Below, one piece after another: positions 1 to 10,800 of a stretch of 64,000 bases of DNA (position 1 is its first letter; each line of letters starts with the position of its first letter). The translations under genes were made by a program, and so were the position numbers. The stretch is from NCBI GenBank assembly GCA_964036195.1, contig OZ038455.1, positions 13,595,855 to 13,659,854 on the forward strand. The letters are read 5' to 3'. Source of the DNA: Sphaerolaimus hirsutus. Taxonomy: Eukaryota > Nematoda > Chromadorea > Monhysterida > Sphaerolaimidae. The notes beneath the pieces are model-generated. The model was not told the origin of the DNA and made no database searches. It saw only the letters and a list, made by a program, of their open reading frames with translations.

Positions 1-147
1 GTGTACATCACAAACGACTATTTTGTACTAGGATTTGAAAACATTTCTGGCGAAATAATATCCACCCCCATCCTTTTAACCCCCCCCCCCCTCTCGGGAC
101 CACTATGAAACAATCCCCCCCCCGGGGGGTATTCCGAGGAAATACGG
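1..147. mobile_element. TA-flanked MITE (CCGTATTTC family), truncated by window start
   Basis: The right end reads GAGGAAATACGG followed by TA. The interior (C-rich runs, CACTATGAAACAATC) matches the other copies of this family in the window. The left end lies outside the window. Confidence 0.7.
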
Positions 148-454
148 TATAAATGTCTCAGGTGTGGTTGGAACGAAGGGCAAACCATCTTCGCAACTGG
201 CCCGAATGGCGGGGCAAACAGACACAGAGGTGTATTTCTGATCCGACATTGCAGGTAAAAATGTGTGTGTTGGAAAGGAGTGAAAAAGTCGAAAACACAA
301 TTGGAAAAAAGTTGACAGTTTACTCATTTAGTATGTTGGATAAAAGCAAATGTTTTTACATCTTTTCGAGCGAATTTTGTCCGCGAAAATAAAGATTTTC
401 TTATCAACAATTTACCTCTTTTACATTCCCTCATAAAAATACCAATGTGTGAAC

Positions 455-949
455 CAGAGTTGTTAAAAATACCGAACTTTTTTCAAATAACGTAGAGTAT
501 TTATTTTTTACTCACCCCTGAGTACAGAAAACGTAAAGTAAACTTTTTTTACTTTTACTCATGAGTAAACATGAGTAAAATACTTTTCCTTCCAGAAAAC
601 GTATTTTTGAGTATTTTTGGAAAATTTTGGCCCAATTTTCACTCAAAATCACTAATTTACGCAAATTTTTTTTGACCATTTTGACCTTTTAATTCACAAG
701 TATTGTGTTATGTGCCTATTTTCAGCAATTTTTTTCCTATTTTTCACTTTTATCCCCCTTTTTCCTATCTTTGCCTTGAAAAAGCCTATAAAAAGCCTAT
801 CTGAAATACGTATTCTGTACTCGAGTACTTTCAAAAAGTATACGTAAAAGCGAGTACAGCTACTTTTTCAAAGTATACGTAAACATATTTAGACAGTACT
901 CGAGTATACATACTTTTTGAGTAAATGTAAATACGTTTTAACAACTATG
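455..949. mobile_element. hAT-like MITE, CAGAGTTGTT family
   Basis: The ends are CAGAGTTGTTAAAA and the inverse TTTTAACAACTATG. The flanks carry a perfect 8-bp duplication, GTGTGAAC, at 447-454 and 950-957. The interior is made of TTTACTCAAAAAGTA / GAGTACT-type repeats and holds no ORF. TIR plus 8-bp duplication is the signature of the hAT superfamily; the superfamily assignment is inference. Confidence 0.85.
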
Positions 950-957
950 GTGTGAAC

Positions 958-1974
958 CACACATTTACTTATATTTACACCATTGAAATGTGATAATCAA
1001 CAACGTTTTGTTACAACACTTGTTTTGCCCACTTACCGCATTTTTCTGATAGAGGGCGGGTATCTAAATTACGGCGCATTTTTACAGTGATTGACTTTTT
1101 TGATAGCCCCAACATGAAATCTGAATCCCAATGTCCTGTCAAAATTCTATTTATTTTTTATAAATCTAACCCCACCTGATGCGCAGGTTCTCTCTTTACA
1201 ATACACAGTTAATGCATGCAAATTCGACTGTGCTGTAAAACAGGTGCTCGATGGCTGCAACTGCTTCTTAGCTCTCAGCATGAACTTATTTCAACCACAA
1301 TACAGGGACATGTATAAAAGTGGCAAAGCTATGTACTGCACGGTCAGTTTTTTTATTTGAGGAAGCGTTTATTGCACCAATTTCATTCAAAAAGTGTTAA
1401 AAAGCATATGTTTTGAAACATTTTAAAAACATTTTAAAATTGATCAGCTCAAAGAAAATGACAAAATAGAACAGTGCGAGATGAGTCCGATGACAGATGG
1501 AGAACTCCGTGAAAACACAGACCAATGCAGAAAAAAGCATGTGAATACTATTAGGGTGTAAACTAGGAAATTTCCATTTCACTTCTTTGGGTTTCGTTTC
1601 GATTACAACGCCAAATTTTGTAAAATTTTTGTCCAGCTAATGAGTTCTAGTGCTGAAGGATGAAACGTATTATGCTTACATAAAAATACATTTCATGTTT
1701 TTGTGGGATCGCAGAATTCTCCGTTCTCCAATTTCAACTGGGTATTTTCTGTTTACATCCTAATTCGGGTGAAAAACCCAAAATTTTGGCTAAAGGCTAT
1801 GAGTGTTTGAGTTTTTATTGACTGACTTGGAATAAAAATGAGCTTGTGGAGGCGTTATGTATTCTAATAGTAGCATTGTGCGTGCACTACCACGGGTGAA
1901 TCCACGGTTGTTGTGTACCCCAACATGTTCTGGAAACTGACATGCCGCCATGGGAATCTGATATGGCGATATAT
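958..1974. other. Stretch without recognisable gene
   Basis: AT-rich sequence with no convincing coding exon on either strand. A TATA-like GTATAAAAG lies near 1313 but no downstream ORF supports a promoter. I see nothing else here. Confidence 0.4.
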
Positions 1975-2349
1975 CTAGTGATCAGGGTTGGTTTTATAAA
2001 AATTCATTTTAGTAAAATTGTATAAAAATTGTATAAAAATTTTATTTTATTTTTATTTTATTCTTGTTTCATTGTATTTTATTTTATTTTATTCCCAAAA
2101 GTCATTAATAAAATAAAATGACACATTTTACTAAAAATTTACAAAAATTGTACAAAAATTTTACAAAAAATCAGAATCATGCATGCAAGGCCAAAAAAAT
2201 GTTATAATTAGACCTATACATGAAAAACCTGTGACAAATTTTTCCCTTACTTTTAAAAAGTTGCATGCAGTATGTATTGTTAGCTAGCTGCAAGTGTAAA
2301 GTTACAATTATTGATAAGAATGGTTTGCATTTTCAGTAGGACTAGTGGA

Positions 2350-2790
2350 GTGTGCTGGGCACATTTGTAAAATGTAATGCAATTTGTCAATTGTCTTGAC
2401 AAATATAAAGTTAAGTGTCAATTCTCATGCAAAATGTCAAGTGTCATGTCAAATTTCAAGCAAAGTGGCAATTGTCATGACAAATGTCATGCAAAGTGTA
2501 AATTGTGTATCCAAATCTTGTGTTTTTGTATCCATAGTATGTTTTGTATCCAAACCTTATGTTTTTGTATCCAAATGTTCACATAAGATTTGGATACAAC
2601 AGCAACATAATTTGGATACAAAACATAAGATTTAGATATAAAACATTAGATTTGGACACAATTTACTTGACAATTGATACTTTATTTTTTACATGTCATG
2701 ACAATTTACACTTGACCTTACATTTGTCATGACAATTGACACTTTGCATGACATTTTACATGACATTGGACACTTTACACTTGGGACTGC
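2350..2790. repeat. Palindromic repeat of the CCCTGTAAAA / ATCCAAATCTTA family, degenerate
   Basis: The left half reads AAATGTCAAGTGTCATG and TATCCAAATCTTG. The right half is the inverse, with AAGATTTGGATAC and CATGACAATTTACAC, ending GGGACTGCTCCCAG. The centre is near 2590. The short ORFs across it are by-products of the repeat. Confidence 0.6.
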
Positions 2791-2820
2791 TCCCAGATCC
2801 ATGAATAAACAGGTAGAAAC

Positions 2821-3695
2821 CAGAGTTGTACAAATACCGGTATTTTTGGAAAACGTAAACGTAAACGTAAATACCTTTTCTCAATTTTAAGTATTGATAC
2901 TAAAAGCGTAAATTACTTTGAAAGTACCCGGGTAAACGTAAAAAAAACGTAAACGTAAAAATATTTTGAAGCACTCCCATCATCAGAGCGTGTCAAAAAA
3001 CCTCACCTATTTTTACAGTTTGATGAAAATGATGAATAATGTGAAATATTTATTCATTGTCAACGGTGAGTGGGATCTAATACACCCCGCGCATAAGGTT
3101 CCTGCACGGGTAACTTTCGTGTGTTTATAATTGCGATTTGTGATGACGATGTGCTAGGGGGGGGGCTGATTTTTGTATCAAAATATAGCCAGAACATTTC
3201 ATTACTAAAGTATGAAATTCCAGCCCCCCAACTTTATTGTACCCCCCTAGCGTTATTGTAAAAGTGAACTTTTGTTCCTGGCGCATGAACTTTTCTCTAC
3301 ACCAATTTCATTTTGGGGACTCTACACGGGATGGATGTAGGATAAAGCTCAGGGAGGGTGCATTTTATACGTTGGTAGAGAAATGTTTTGGCTATCTTTT
3401 TTCACCAATATCAGCACTCTAGCGCGTTGTCATCATGAATCGCAATACATAAACACACCAAAAGTCACCGCGCACAAACTTTAGGTATGCATAGGGTTTT
3501 GAAAATATTTCAAATAAATAGCAGTATTTCTATTTTCCATACGATTTTTACGTTTTCACTAGTACCCGGGTATTTTGGTCAGGAAAACGTAACAAAACGT
3601 AATGGTATTTTTGGACAACGTAAACGTAAACGTAAGTATAAATACCCGAATAACCGGGTATTTCGGGTAAACGTAAATACGTTTTTCCAACTCTG
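2821..3695. mobile_element. hAT-like MITE, CAGAGTTGTA copy, nested
   Basis: Ends CAGAGTTGTA and CCAACTCTG with a perfect 8-bp duplication, GTAGAAAC, at 2813-2820 and 3696-3703. The interior has AACGTAAACGTAAA repeats and a central block of about 400 bp without a clear ORF. It is nested inside 1983-3927. Confidence 0.85.
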
Positions 3696-3928
3696 GTAGA
3701 AACACAAGCAACGAGATAAAATTTTACAAAAAATACAACTTTTAAACAATTTTACAAAAATACGAATTTTTATACAATTTTACAAAAAATTTACAAAAAT
3801 TCGAATTTTTATACAATTTTTATTTTTATTCTTATATTGTTCATTTTATTTTATTTTATTTTATTCTTGAATATTCCATTTTATTTTTATTTTATTTTTA
3901 TTTTTTTCTGAGATTTTGCCAACCCTGC

Positions 3929-4140
3929 TAGTGATGTCAAAAGCGCCAGGACTTTGGCGCCAAGCGCTAAAAGCACCATAATGCTTTTCCGGCCACGGCG
4001 CCAAGCGCCAATGGCGCCAGAGGAAAAAGGCGCAAAGCGCCAGAAGCGCCATGGCGCCTTATGCTGTGGCGCTAGCGCCAAGCGCCAGCGCCAGGCATTT
4101 TGTTCCTGGCGTTGGGTAAAAATAGCGCCAAGCGCCAAAA
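3929..4140. mobile_element. GGCGCC-rich TAGTGATG element, one end only
   Basis: Starts with the terminus TAGTGATGTCAAAAGCGCC and continues as GCGCCAAGCGCC / GGCGCC palindromic repeats. The same terminus begins at 1976, where it is interrupted by the CAGGGTTGG element. No matching right end is seen after 4140, so this copy is truncated. Confidence 0.65.
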
Positions 4141-5036
4141 TCCCTCCCCAAATTGCGGTCCGTCGAGTACCTATATCAAAGATGATTAAAAATCAAGAAT
4201 AAGAAAGCAGAGCTAATCGTTCTTGTACATTTTCACCATTTTGGTGCTTACCAAGCTGCAAACAATTGTCTTATGGCGTAACTTCAAGCGTAGCAAAGCT
4301 CTCTCCAGACCACTTGACTTACTTCAGGAAAACTGGTTGGTTGATAGTTTTTCACATTTTGTATTATAAACCAGAGTTGTGGAAGCGTATTTATGCGTAC
4401 CCAAAATGCCTGGGTTTTTGTACCTATTGGGTATACCACTACACACACAGATGACAGAACTATTAGGAGGGTGTCAAAATGACCATACAAAAAAGCAGTT
4501 TTCACGGACAGTTCATTTATAAAATCAGGCATTGTTTTAATGATTTTTTTCAAACTCCACTTGATTTTTCATTAGAATTCAGTTATCTCCAAACTGTTTT
4601 TATTTTGAATCTGATATTTTCACTTGTAAAAATTTGCTCCACAATAATGCTATATTTATTGAATGGGCCCTGAAAAATTGAAAAAATTCAAATCCTTCAA
4701 AAAACCTTTTTTTAAGTTTTTAAATTTTTCAAATTATAAAAATTAAATAAAAAATTAAAATTATTATTTTGATAATTGTTATAATTTTGCTTTAATGTTT
4801 AAAACATGTTTATTTTTGAAAAAACTTTCAATTAAAAAATGTTTAAATTGTTTTCTTTATATAAAATGTATTTTACGTTTGAAAATTCTCTAAAAATATT
4901 TACAAGTGTTTTGTACAACCCCAAAATTTTTCCAATTGGACTACTAAACAAATGCACATATTCAATGTTTTCAAATTACAATTCCCACAACACACAGAAG
5001 CGGCACTTTCCCCATGTTCTCACATAAACTACTCAG

Positions 5037-7012
5037 TACCAATAAATTACACTAAACCATATTGTCGCCAGTTTGCTGGTAAAAAATTGGCTAGAGAAAT
5101 TCGCAGCTGGGGCACTCCCAGACCATGTAAAAGGCCCTGTTAAGTGTAAAAGACCCTGTTAAGTGTGAAAGACCCTGTTAAGTGTAAAAGACCCTGTAAA
5201 ATGTCATGTGTAATGTAAAAGACACTGCAAAATGTCATGTGTCATGTAAAAGACCCTGCAAAGAGTCATGTGTATCCAAATCTTATTCTATTGTATGCTA
5301 TTCTATCTTATGTTTTTGTATCCTAATCTTATGTCAAAAAGTAAGACTTGATACAAAGACATAAGATTTGGATATGATACAATAAGATTTGGATACACAT
5401 GACTAGGGTGTCAAATTTCCATTTTCCGTATTCCGTTTCCATTTTCCGCAGGCGAATTTTTTCCTTTTTTTGGCTGCTGAAAAATTTTTCCATTTCCATT
5501 CCGTTTTCCGGCAACTTTTTTTCCGTTTCCGTTTTTCCGGCTCATTTTCTGTTTTCCGGCTAAATTTTCAGTTTTTCCGCCTCAATTTCCAGTTTTTCCA
5601 CCTTTTTTCCATTTTCTGCCTCAATTTTCCATTTTTCTGCCTCATTTTACCTTTTTCTGGCTCAACTTTCTGTTTTCTGATCAGCCAAACTGGTAAAAAT
5701 TCATGCAGATTGTCAATGATGTGAAAAATTTTCTGTTTCCAGCAACATTACTGCAAATTTTTCCACTTCCAGCAAAATTTTTAGCAAATTTTACCCGTTT
5801 TCCGGCAAAATTTCAGCAAGTTTTTCCATTTCCGTGCAAATTTGATTTTTCCGTTTCTGTTTTTCCGGCCTCTTTTTCCGTTTTCCGGCTGCTGAAAAAA
5901 TTTTTCTGTTTCCGTTTCCGTTTTCCGCCAAGTGCAAATTTTTTTCCGTTTTCCGGCTGCTGAAAAAAATTTTCCGTTTCCGTTTCCGTTTTCCGTAAAA
6001 AAATATTTTTGACACACTACACATGACACATTACAGGGTCTTTTTCATGGCATTTGACACTTAACAGTGTGTTTTACATGACACATGACATTTTACAGGA
6101 CATTTTTCATTACACATGACATTTTAAGGGGTCTTTTTACACTTTACAGGGTCTTTTACAGGGTCTGGGAGTGGCACCTGGTTCTATCATCTGAATAGTG
6201 ATCAGTGCTTACCGGACGAGTGTGCTTTCAATGTAAATGACATTACCGAGGAGATATCATTCCCGACAAGAAAAGACTGTCAGCGAGAGTGTAAAAGTCC
6301 AAGATTTGATTATAAGTATAATTCGAGTGATACTATCAGGATCCATGTTGGCCATTATCCTTATCATGAGTTGATTATTGAACAGGTGCGTTTACTACCA
6401 TTTTTCTAATTTTCCCAAAAAGGTTATAAAGTCGGAGTTGTGAAAATGTGAAGTTTCGTTTTGCCCAACAAATGTGGAGTAAACCTAATGTTGAAGTTAC
6501 CAACCACACACATACATACACCCAAATTAACATATAAAATTATCTATTTAAAAAGTACAATTAATGCACAGAATGGATAATTTTAGGTTACTTTCTAAAT
6601 GTGGTAGATTATCCAACACATCAATTACATATTTAGCACCATGAAATAAGTGAATGCAGTCGTTCTGTATTTACAAACAACATGTATACCTCTTTAAATA
6701 GTGTACACACCGATAAAAAGTCATTTCTCAAATACATTTCGACTCGATGTCGATATCTGCAAGGAATAGGACATTTACGCCTACCTAGGTGAATAAAAAG
6801 CAAAGAAATAAATGTCAATAAATACACAGTACACACACCACATACAGTCGGAATCGATGACGTTCTCGACGTTCATTGGCAACATCGGTGGCCAGTTAGG
6901 TCTTTGGCTCGGTGCCAGCATTGTCTCTGCCATAAAGTTTGTGTTCATTCTCGTATTTGCCGGTGTTGCTGCCGCTAAAACGCATAATGCAGCTGCAGAC
7001 GGGATGTCATGA
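5037..7012 (+). CDS. DEG/ENaC family cation channel, 3' exons
   Basis: Degenerin/epithelial Na+ channels are trimeric membrane channels with two TM segments and a cysteine-rich ectodomain. Proposed exons are 5037-5126, 6162-6385 and 6848-7012 (stop TGA 7010-7012). The last exon reads MTFSTFIGNIGGQLGLWLGA then SIVS: the hallmark GGQLGLWLG before TM2, with GAS as the G-x-S selectivity filter, followed by a hydrophobic stretch and a short tail. The middle exon carries spaced cysteines (CLPDEC, CQREC), as in the DEG/ENaC cysteine-rich region; 5037-5126 continues this upstream (NYTKPYCRQF). Splice sites: CTACTCAG/TA, GAACAG/gtgcgt, CATACAG/TCG. TM1 and the N-terminus were not found in 1-5036. A transposon-derived sequence separates the first two exons (see 5111-6178). 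The usual acidic residue shortly after the filter is replaced by Lys (SAIKF). Family assignment is firm; the exact first splice sites are inference. Confidence 0.85.
5111..6178. mobile_element. Palindromic TIR element carrying splice sites, inside a DEG/ENaC exon
   Basis: The left end reads GGCACTCCCAGACCATGTAAAA and the right end is its inverse, TTTTACAGGGTCTGGGAGTGGCACC. The interior is CATGTGTAAAAGACCCTGTT-type repeats plus inverted ATCCAAATCTTAT. It contains a hAT MITE (5404-6019). The coding frame is the same on both sides (AGC TGG before, TGG TTC TAT after). The left end offers a donor (CAT/GTAAAA at 5127) and the right end an acceptor (TTTTACAG/GG at 6161). Joining them keeps frame and adds 12 codons. 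Target duplication is not clear; CTGG is present at both edges. Confidence 0.75.
5404..6019. mobile_element. hAT-like MITE, TAGGGTGTCAAA family
   Basis: Ends TAGGGTGTCAAA and TTTTTGACACACTA, with a perfect 8-bp duplication, CACATGAC, at 5396-5403 and 6020-6027. The interior is TTTTCCGTTTCCG-type subterminal repeats with no gene. It is nested in the palindromic element at 5111-6178, so it is the younger insertion. Confidence 0.9.
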
Positions 7013-7097
7013 TGGCATGGAAGGATGGCTTCCAATTCAATGGATTCGTTCAGGTGGGTGTCAAATTCCAATCTTCGACATCACATCCAATCCGTAC

Positions 7098-7325
7098 TAG
7101 ATAGGGCGTAAATTTTTTTTTGGAAAACAGAAATAGAAACCAAAATCTTTTGCACTCGCTGGAAAACGGAATCGGAAACTATAAAAATTTTGCACTTGCC
7201 GGAAATCGAAAAATGAGAATATGAAATGCTAACAGAGAATCGAAAGCAAAGTTTGCAAAAATTACGGAATTGCGGAAACGGAATAAAGTTTCGGAGATTT
7301 TACCAGAAACAGAAAACATAAATAA
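7098..7325. repeat. Degenerate TTTTCCG-type repeat
   Basis: GGAAAACGGAATCGGAAAC-type motifs are the inverse of the TTCCGTTTTCCG repeats seen in the TAGGGTGTCAAA family, here strongly diverged and without clear ends. Downstream of it, to 7830, I see no gene. Confidence 0.35.
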
Positions 7326-7871
7326 AATACTAATAACACGCATGCAGGTTTTCTAGCTAGACCTCTGGAATCGGCTCATCGTGATCAATTGAAATAAATG
7401 ATTTCTTCTAAATAATTTTTTTGCACTTGAATCTGTGATTTGTTCGCGCATGCTTAAGAGATTTGAGTAAATTATTGGAATATTTATATCCTCGGTAGTT
7501 TTTTTAACTTTTTTATCTGGTTTCAGATTAATGTTTGCGTTTTCACACGCGTGTAAACACTTTATGGCATTTTATCACCCTATTGTTTACTGTTATTATG
7601 CTGTCTACCAATTTTGTCATTTGTTGAATATATACAATGCTTACAAACGAGTTTCCAAATTTATGAATTCCTAAAATTTTGGTGATGGTGTGCGCAGCGC
7701 CAACGTCCATGCTTTGTCTACCGACTGTATACCACAGTTGTTAATACATATTTACTTTTACTCAAAAAGTACACATACTCAAGTACTGAGTAAATACCAG
7801 TGTTGTAAAAACTTATTTACAGTTACCCGAAATACCGGCTAGTTACACAGGTCCCGGCCGGGGACCGGGAC

Positions 7872-9826
7872 TAGGGTGTCAAATTTCCGTTTCCGTTTTC
7901 CGTTTCCGCCTTTCCGCAGGAAAATTTTTTACCTTTCCGTTTTCCGTTTTCCGGCAGCCGAAAATTTTTTACCTTTCCGTTTTCCGTTTTCCGGCAGCCA
8001 AAAAAATTTTACCTTTCCGTTTTCCGTTTTCCGGCAGCTGAAAATTTTTTACCTTTCCGTTTCCGTTTTTCCGGCCCATTTTTCCGTTTTCCGGCTGAAA
8101 AATTTTTACCTTTCCGTTTCCGTTTTACCAGGCCGTTTTTCCATTTTCTGGCTCGATTTTCAGTTTTCTGGCATTTTTCCATTGTTTTTCCAATCTGTAT
8201 TTATCTTCTATTGGCTCATCCCATTGTGTTGTTTTTGTCTCTTGGAGCAGCATTGACAACTGGGATTTCAGGGTCAGTGAAACAGGTGCTGTGAACCCAA
8301 TTTGGTCATATGCTGACGCCAATAATTTATTCAAGTTTTGTCTGGTTGGTGTTGTGATGCTGTCAATTTGCAATTTTGGTGTTGATATTGCCAGCATGTC
8401 CGTTCGGTGATTTTATTTCATGCCCATTAATGCAACAATTTTATTCACCTTTGGACTCCTGTTGTTTTCTGCTATTTCATTCATGACTGATCTGGAGTTT
8501 GATAGCCATTCCATCATGTTCATAGAACACTGGTTAAATAAAGCTTTGACTTTGTAATATAGTTCTAAAGCTTCAACTTCATTTGTGACACTCATGATGA
8601 AGTTATCGACGTGAATGTTGTTTATTGTCATTGCCAACTGGTTTCGTTCCCCTTCATTTTCTTCATATTCATTCATGTTGTTTTTTGTCACATTAAAATG
8701 GTATTTTATGACTGCTCCCAAAATTGCTGGGATGCAGACAAGTCCAAACAGTACGCGTTTAAAATGAAGTACTATTAAGTTATTTTCAGTTACTGGTTTT
8801 GAGGCATCTTTCAGCCAGAAAAATTGTGTGTAGTGTCTAGCTTGGTCATGCAATCCTATTTGCAAAAATGCCTTTTCAATATCGACAATTAATGCTAGAT
8901 TGCCTGCCCTGAACCTCAGGAGTAGGCCCAGTGCTAACGGTGTTGTAATTGGTCCTCTAAAAAAGCACTCATTGAAACTGGGCTAACCTGCCGACCTGTC
9001 GTACACGATTCTGCATGATGTCGATTTGCCCGGCGTGATTACTGGCTGGTGTGGCAGGTAATGACTGGTTGTCACAGATCTCAATTATTCCCTTTTCTAG
9101 TTGGTCGTCCAAAACTTTCCCGTATTGTTTGAATAAGTTTGGATCTTTGTTGAATCTTCTTATCAGTGATTTAAACCGTGCCAAGGCTTCTGCTTTTCCC
9201 ATGGGCAGGTCACTGATACTCTCTTTATACAGCCAGTCAATATAGTTTTGTTTGTTGTTGTCATTGAATTTTATGCTATTTATTATCATCTCCTCTGCAA
9301 TGTTGTCATCAATTGCATAGGGGTCATCAGTGATTCCCACTGCTTCTAGACTGAAATTGTTGTAGTGTTTCCTTTCCTATGGCCACTATGGCTACTTTTT
9401 GATGATTTTTTGTTGGTTCAGTTAAGCTTGAACTATAAGTGAAGTTACAGGCATGATCCATAGTTGCATAATGTACAGCTACCACAATCATAGGCCGAAC
9501 AGGCAAACCTGCATGCAGGTTTTCCTTCTGCAAATTTGTCTATTGCCGTGCTAATTTCACTTTATTTTTTTCCGTTTCCGTGAAAATTTTGCTTTCCGTT
9601 TTCCGTTTTCCGGCATTTCATTTTTCCGTTTTCCGTTTTCCGGCCGACAATTTTTTTTTACCTTTCCGTTTTCCGTTTTCCGCTGAGTGAAATTTTTTTA
9701 CCTTTCCGTTTTCCGTTTTCCGGCAGAAATTTTTTTTTTACCTTTCCGTTTTCCGTTTTCCGTAAAGTGAAAAAATTTTACCTTTCCGTTTTCCGTTTTC
9801 CGTAAAAAAATTTTTTTGACACCCTA
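7872..9826. mobile_element. hAT-like element carrying a captured BEL/Pao pol fragment
   Basis: Ends TAGGGTGTCAAA / TTTGACACCCTA and a perfect 8-bp duplication, ACCGGGAC (7864-7871, 9827-9834), confirmed by the uninterrupted paralogue near 10830. About 270 bp at each end is TTTCCGTTTTCCG repeat, as in the smaller members of this family. The middle 1.4 kb is BEL/Pao polyprotein sequence on the minus strand, with no LTRs. Size 1955 bp against 203-616 bp for the simple copies. Confidence 0.85.
8125..9533 (-). pseudogene. BEL/Pao retrotransposon polyprotein fragment, frameshifted
   Basis: Read on the minus strand, consecutive short frames match the order of a BEL/Pao pol. First comes the region before the reverse transcriptase (with LPMGKAEALARFKSL and QLEKGIIEI), then reverse transcriptase blocks (VLFGLVCIPAILGAV and a VDNF motif at the catalytic VDD position), then the following domain (SAYDQIGFTAPVSL). 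At least three frame breaks separate them, so no intact product is possible. There are no gag, RNase H-integrase or LTR sequences. The VDNF reading is shared with the second copy at 56173-57666; I cannot tell whether it is ancestral or a loss. Confidence 0.8.
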
Positions 9827-10105
9827 ACCGGGACCCGGCAAAAAATAAAAAAATACAAAAATTAAAAATTGGCGTGTATAGGTTGTTTGCATGTTAATTA
9901 GGTGAATCATCACCAAATTAGCATGCACAAAATTTTTGCAAGACGGTTACACCTGCCAATGCATATTTTTTTGGGCAGGTGTATAAAATGTTGCGATTCA
10001 ACTCAAATTTGGCATGCGTGTACTCCTTCGTTTAGTGAGTACGCATGCCAAATTTGAGCTCCGGGCGGTTACCGGTTTTTTTTTAATTTATACTTTAATT
10101 TTTTA

Positions 10106-10800
10106 CAATGTTCACAGTCAATGAATCTAAGGGGTGATTTCAGGTGCAGAATAATTGCAGATAATAATTATGCCCAATAAATTATGTAGAATTATGCTGC
10201 TGTGTCAAAAGCGGTGCATTAGAATGCATTGTTATTCCAAGTTTGACCAAAATTTCTGAGTCTATGCAAAGGAAGCGTTTTCTGTTTTCAATTGAATTAC
10301 AATAAGTGATGGGAAGCCACATGATAAGGGAACTTGAATAATATTAACCAATGCAAGTGACTGGTTGATGTAATTAATTATAATATAAAAATGACTACAA
10401 AACTTTATCAAAGTGTAAAATAGAGGAAAACTGGACATAGGTAGAGAATCATGCTATTTACATATGCATAGTGTAATATAAATGACTATAATGTGCAGAT
10501 ACATAAATACAAATGCATTTATGTGTTGTGTTGAGCACTTTCTCTGAATTGTCAAATATTTGTGGGAAAATTGATCAAATATTCACATTTTCTGGTACCC
10601 AGGTATTTTCAGTAGGAAAATGTAACAAAACGTAAGTGTATTTTTTTCAGAAAACGTTAATGTTAACTGTAAATAAGTATAAATTTAAGATATTTTGAGT
10701 TGAGCAGGGAATATTGGCAAATTTTTTTTTGAAATTTTAATAAGTATAGTGCAAATTTTTATAATTTTGTAGATAAAATCACTCTTAACCAGGTATTTCG
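10106..10800. other. Non-coding spacer shared with 54650-55345 (inverted)
   Basis: AT-rich, no coding exon. It matches the inverse of about 54650-55345 closely, so the duplication of the giant repeat arm includes this flanking sequence. Confidence 0.6.

Larger units (their letters stand above)
1983..3927. mobile_element. hAT-like element, CAGGGTTGG family, with nested insertions
   Basis: Ends CAGGGTTGG / CCAACCCTG with a perfect 8-bp duplication, CTAGTGAT, at 1975-1982 and 3928-3935. The interior near both ends is runs of ATTTTATTTTA and ACAAAAATT. It has received a palindromic ATCCAAATCTTA element (about 2350-2790) and a CAGAGTTGTA hAT MITE (2821-3695). It landed inside the TAGTGATG end of a GGCGCC-rich element, which resumes at 3929. 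Confidence 0.85.
7835..10105. mobile_element. Terminal fragment of the GGCTAGTTACACAGG element, split by a hAT insertion
   Basis: 7835-7871 plus 9835-10105 are about 300 bp nearly identical to the end of the giant palindrome at 10801-11100 (GGCTAGTTACACAGG, then CCCGGCAAAAAATAAAAA). The TAGGGTGTCAAA element at 7872-9826 interrupts it, and the uninterrupted copy at 10801 acts as the empty site. Confidence 0.75.

Noticed and set aside
5160..6170. CRISPR-like array of CCCTGTAAAA / GTGTCATG repeats
   Set aside because: Spacers are not unique, the units vary in length and the whole is an inverted repeat in a eukaryotic genome.
8413..8865. Treating the 150-aa BEL/Pao frame as a live gene
   Set aside because: Only one block of the polyprotein, with frame breaks on both sides and the same decay pattern in the second copy.
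7872..9826. An LTR retrotransposon inserted here
   Set aside because: No LTRs or 4-6 bp duplications border the BEL/Pao segment; the 8-bp duplication and TIRs belong to the hAT-like element.
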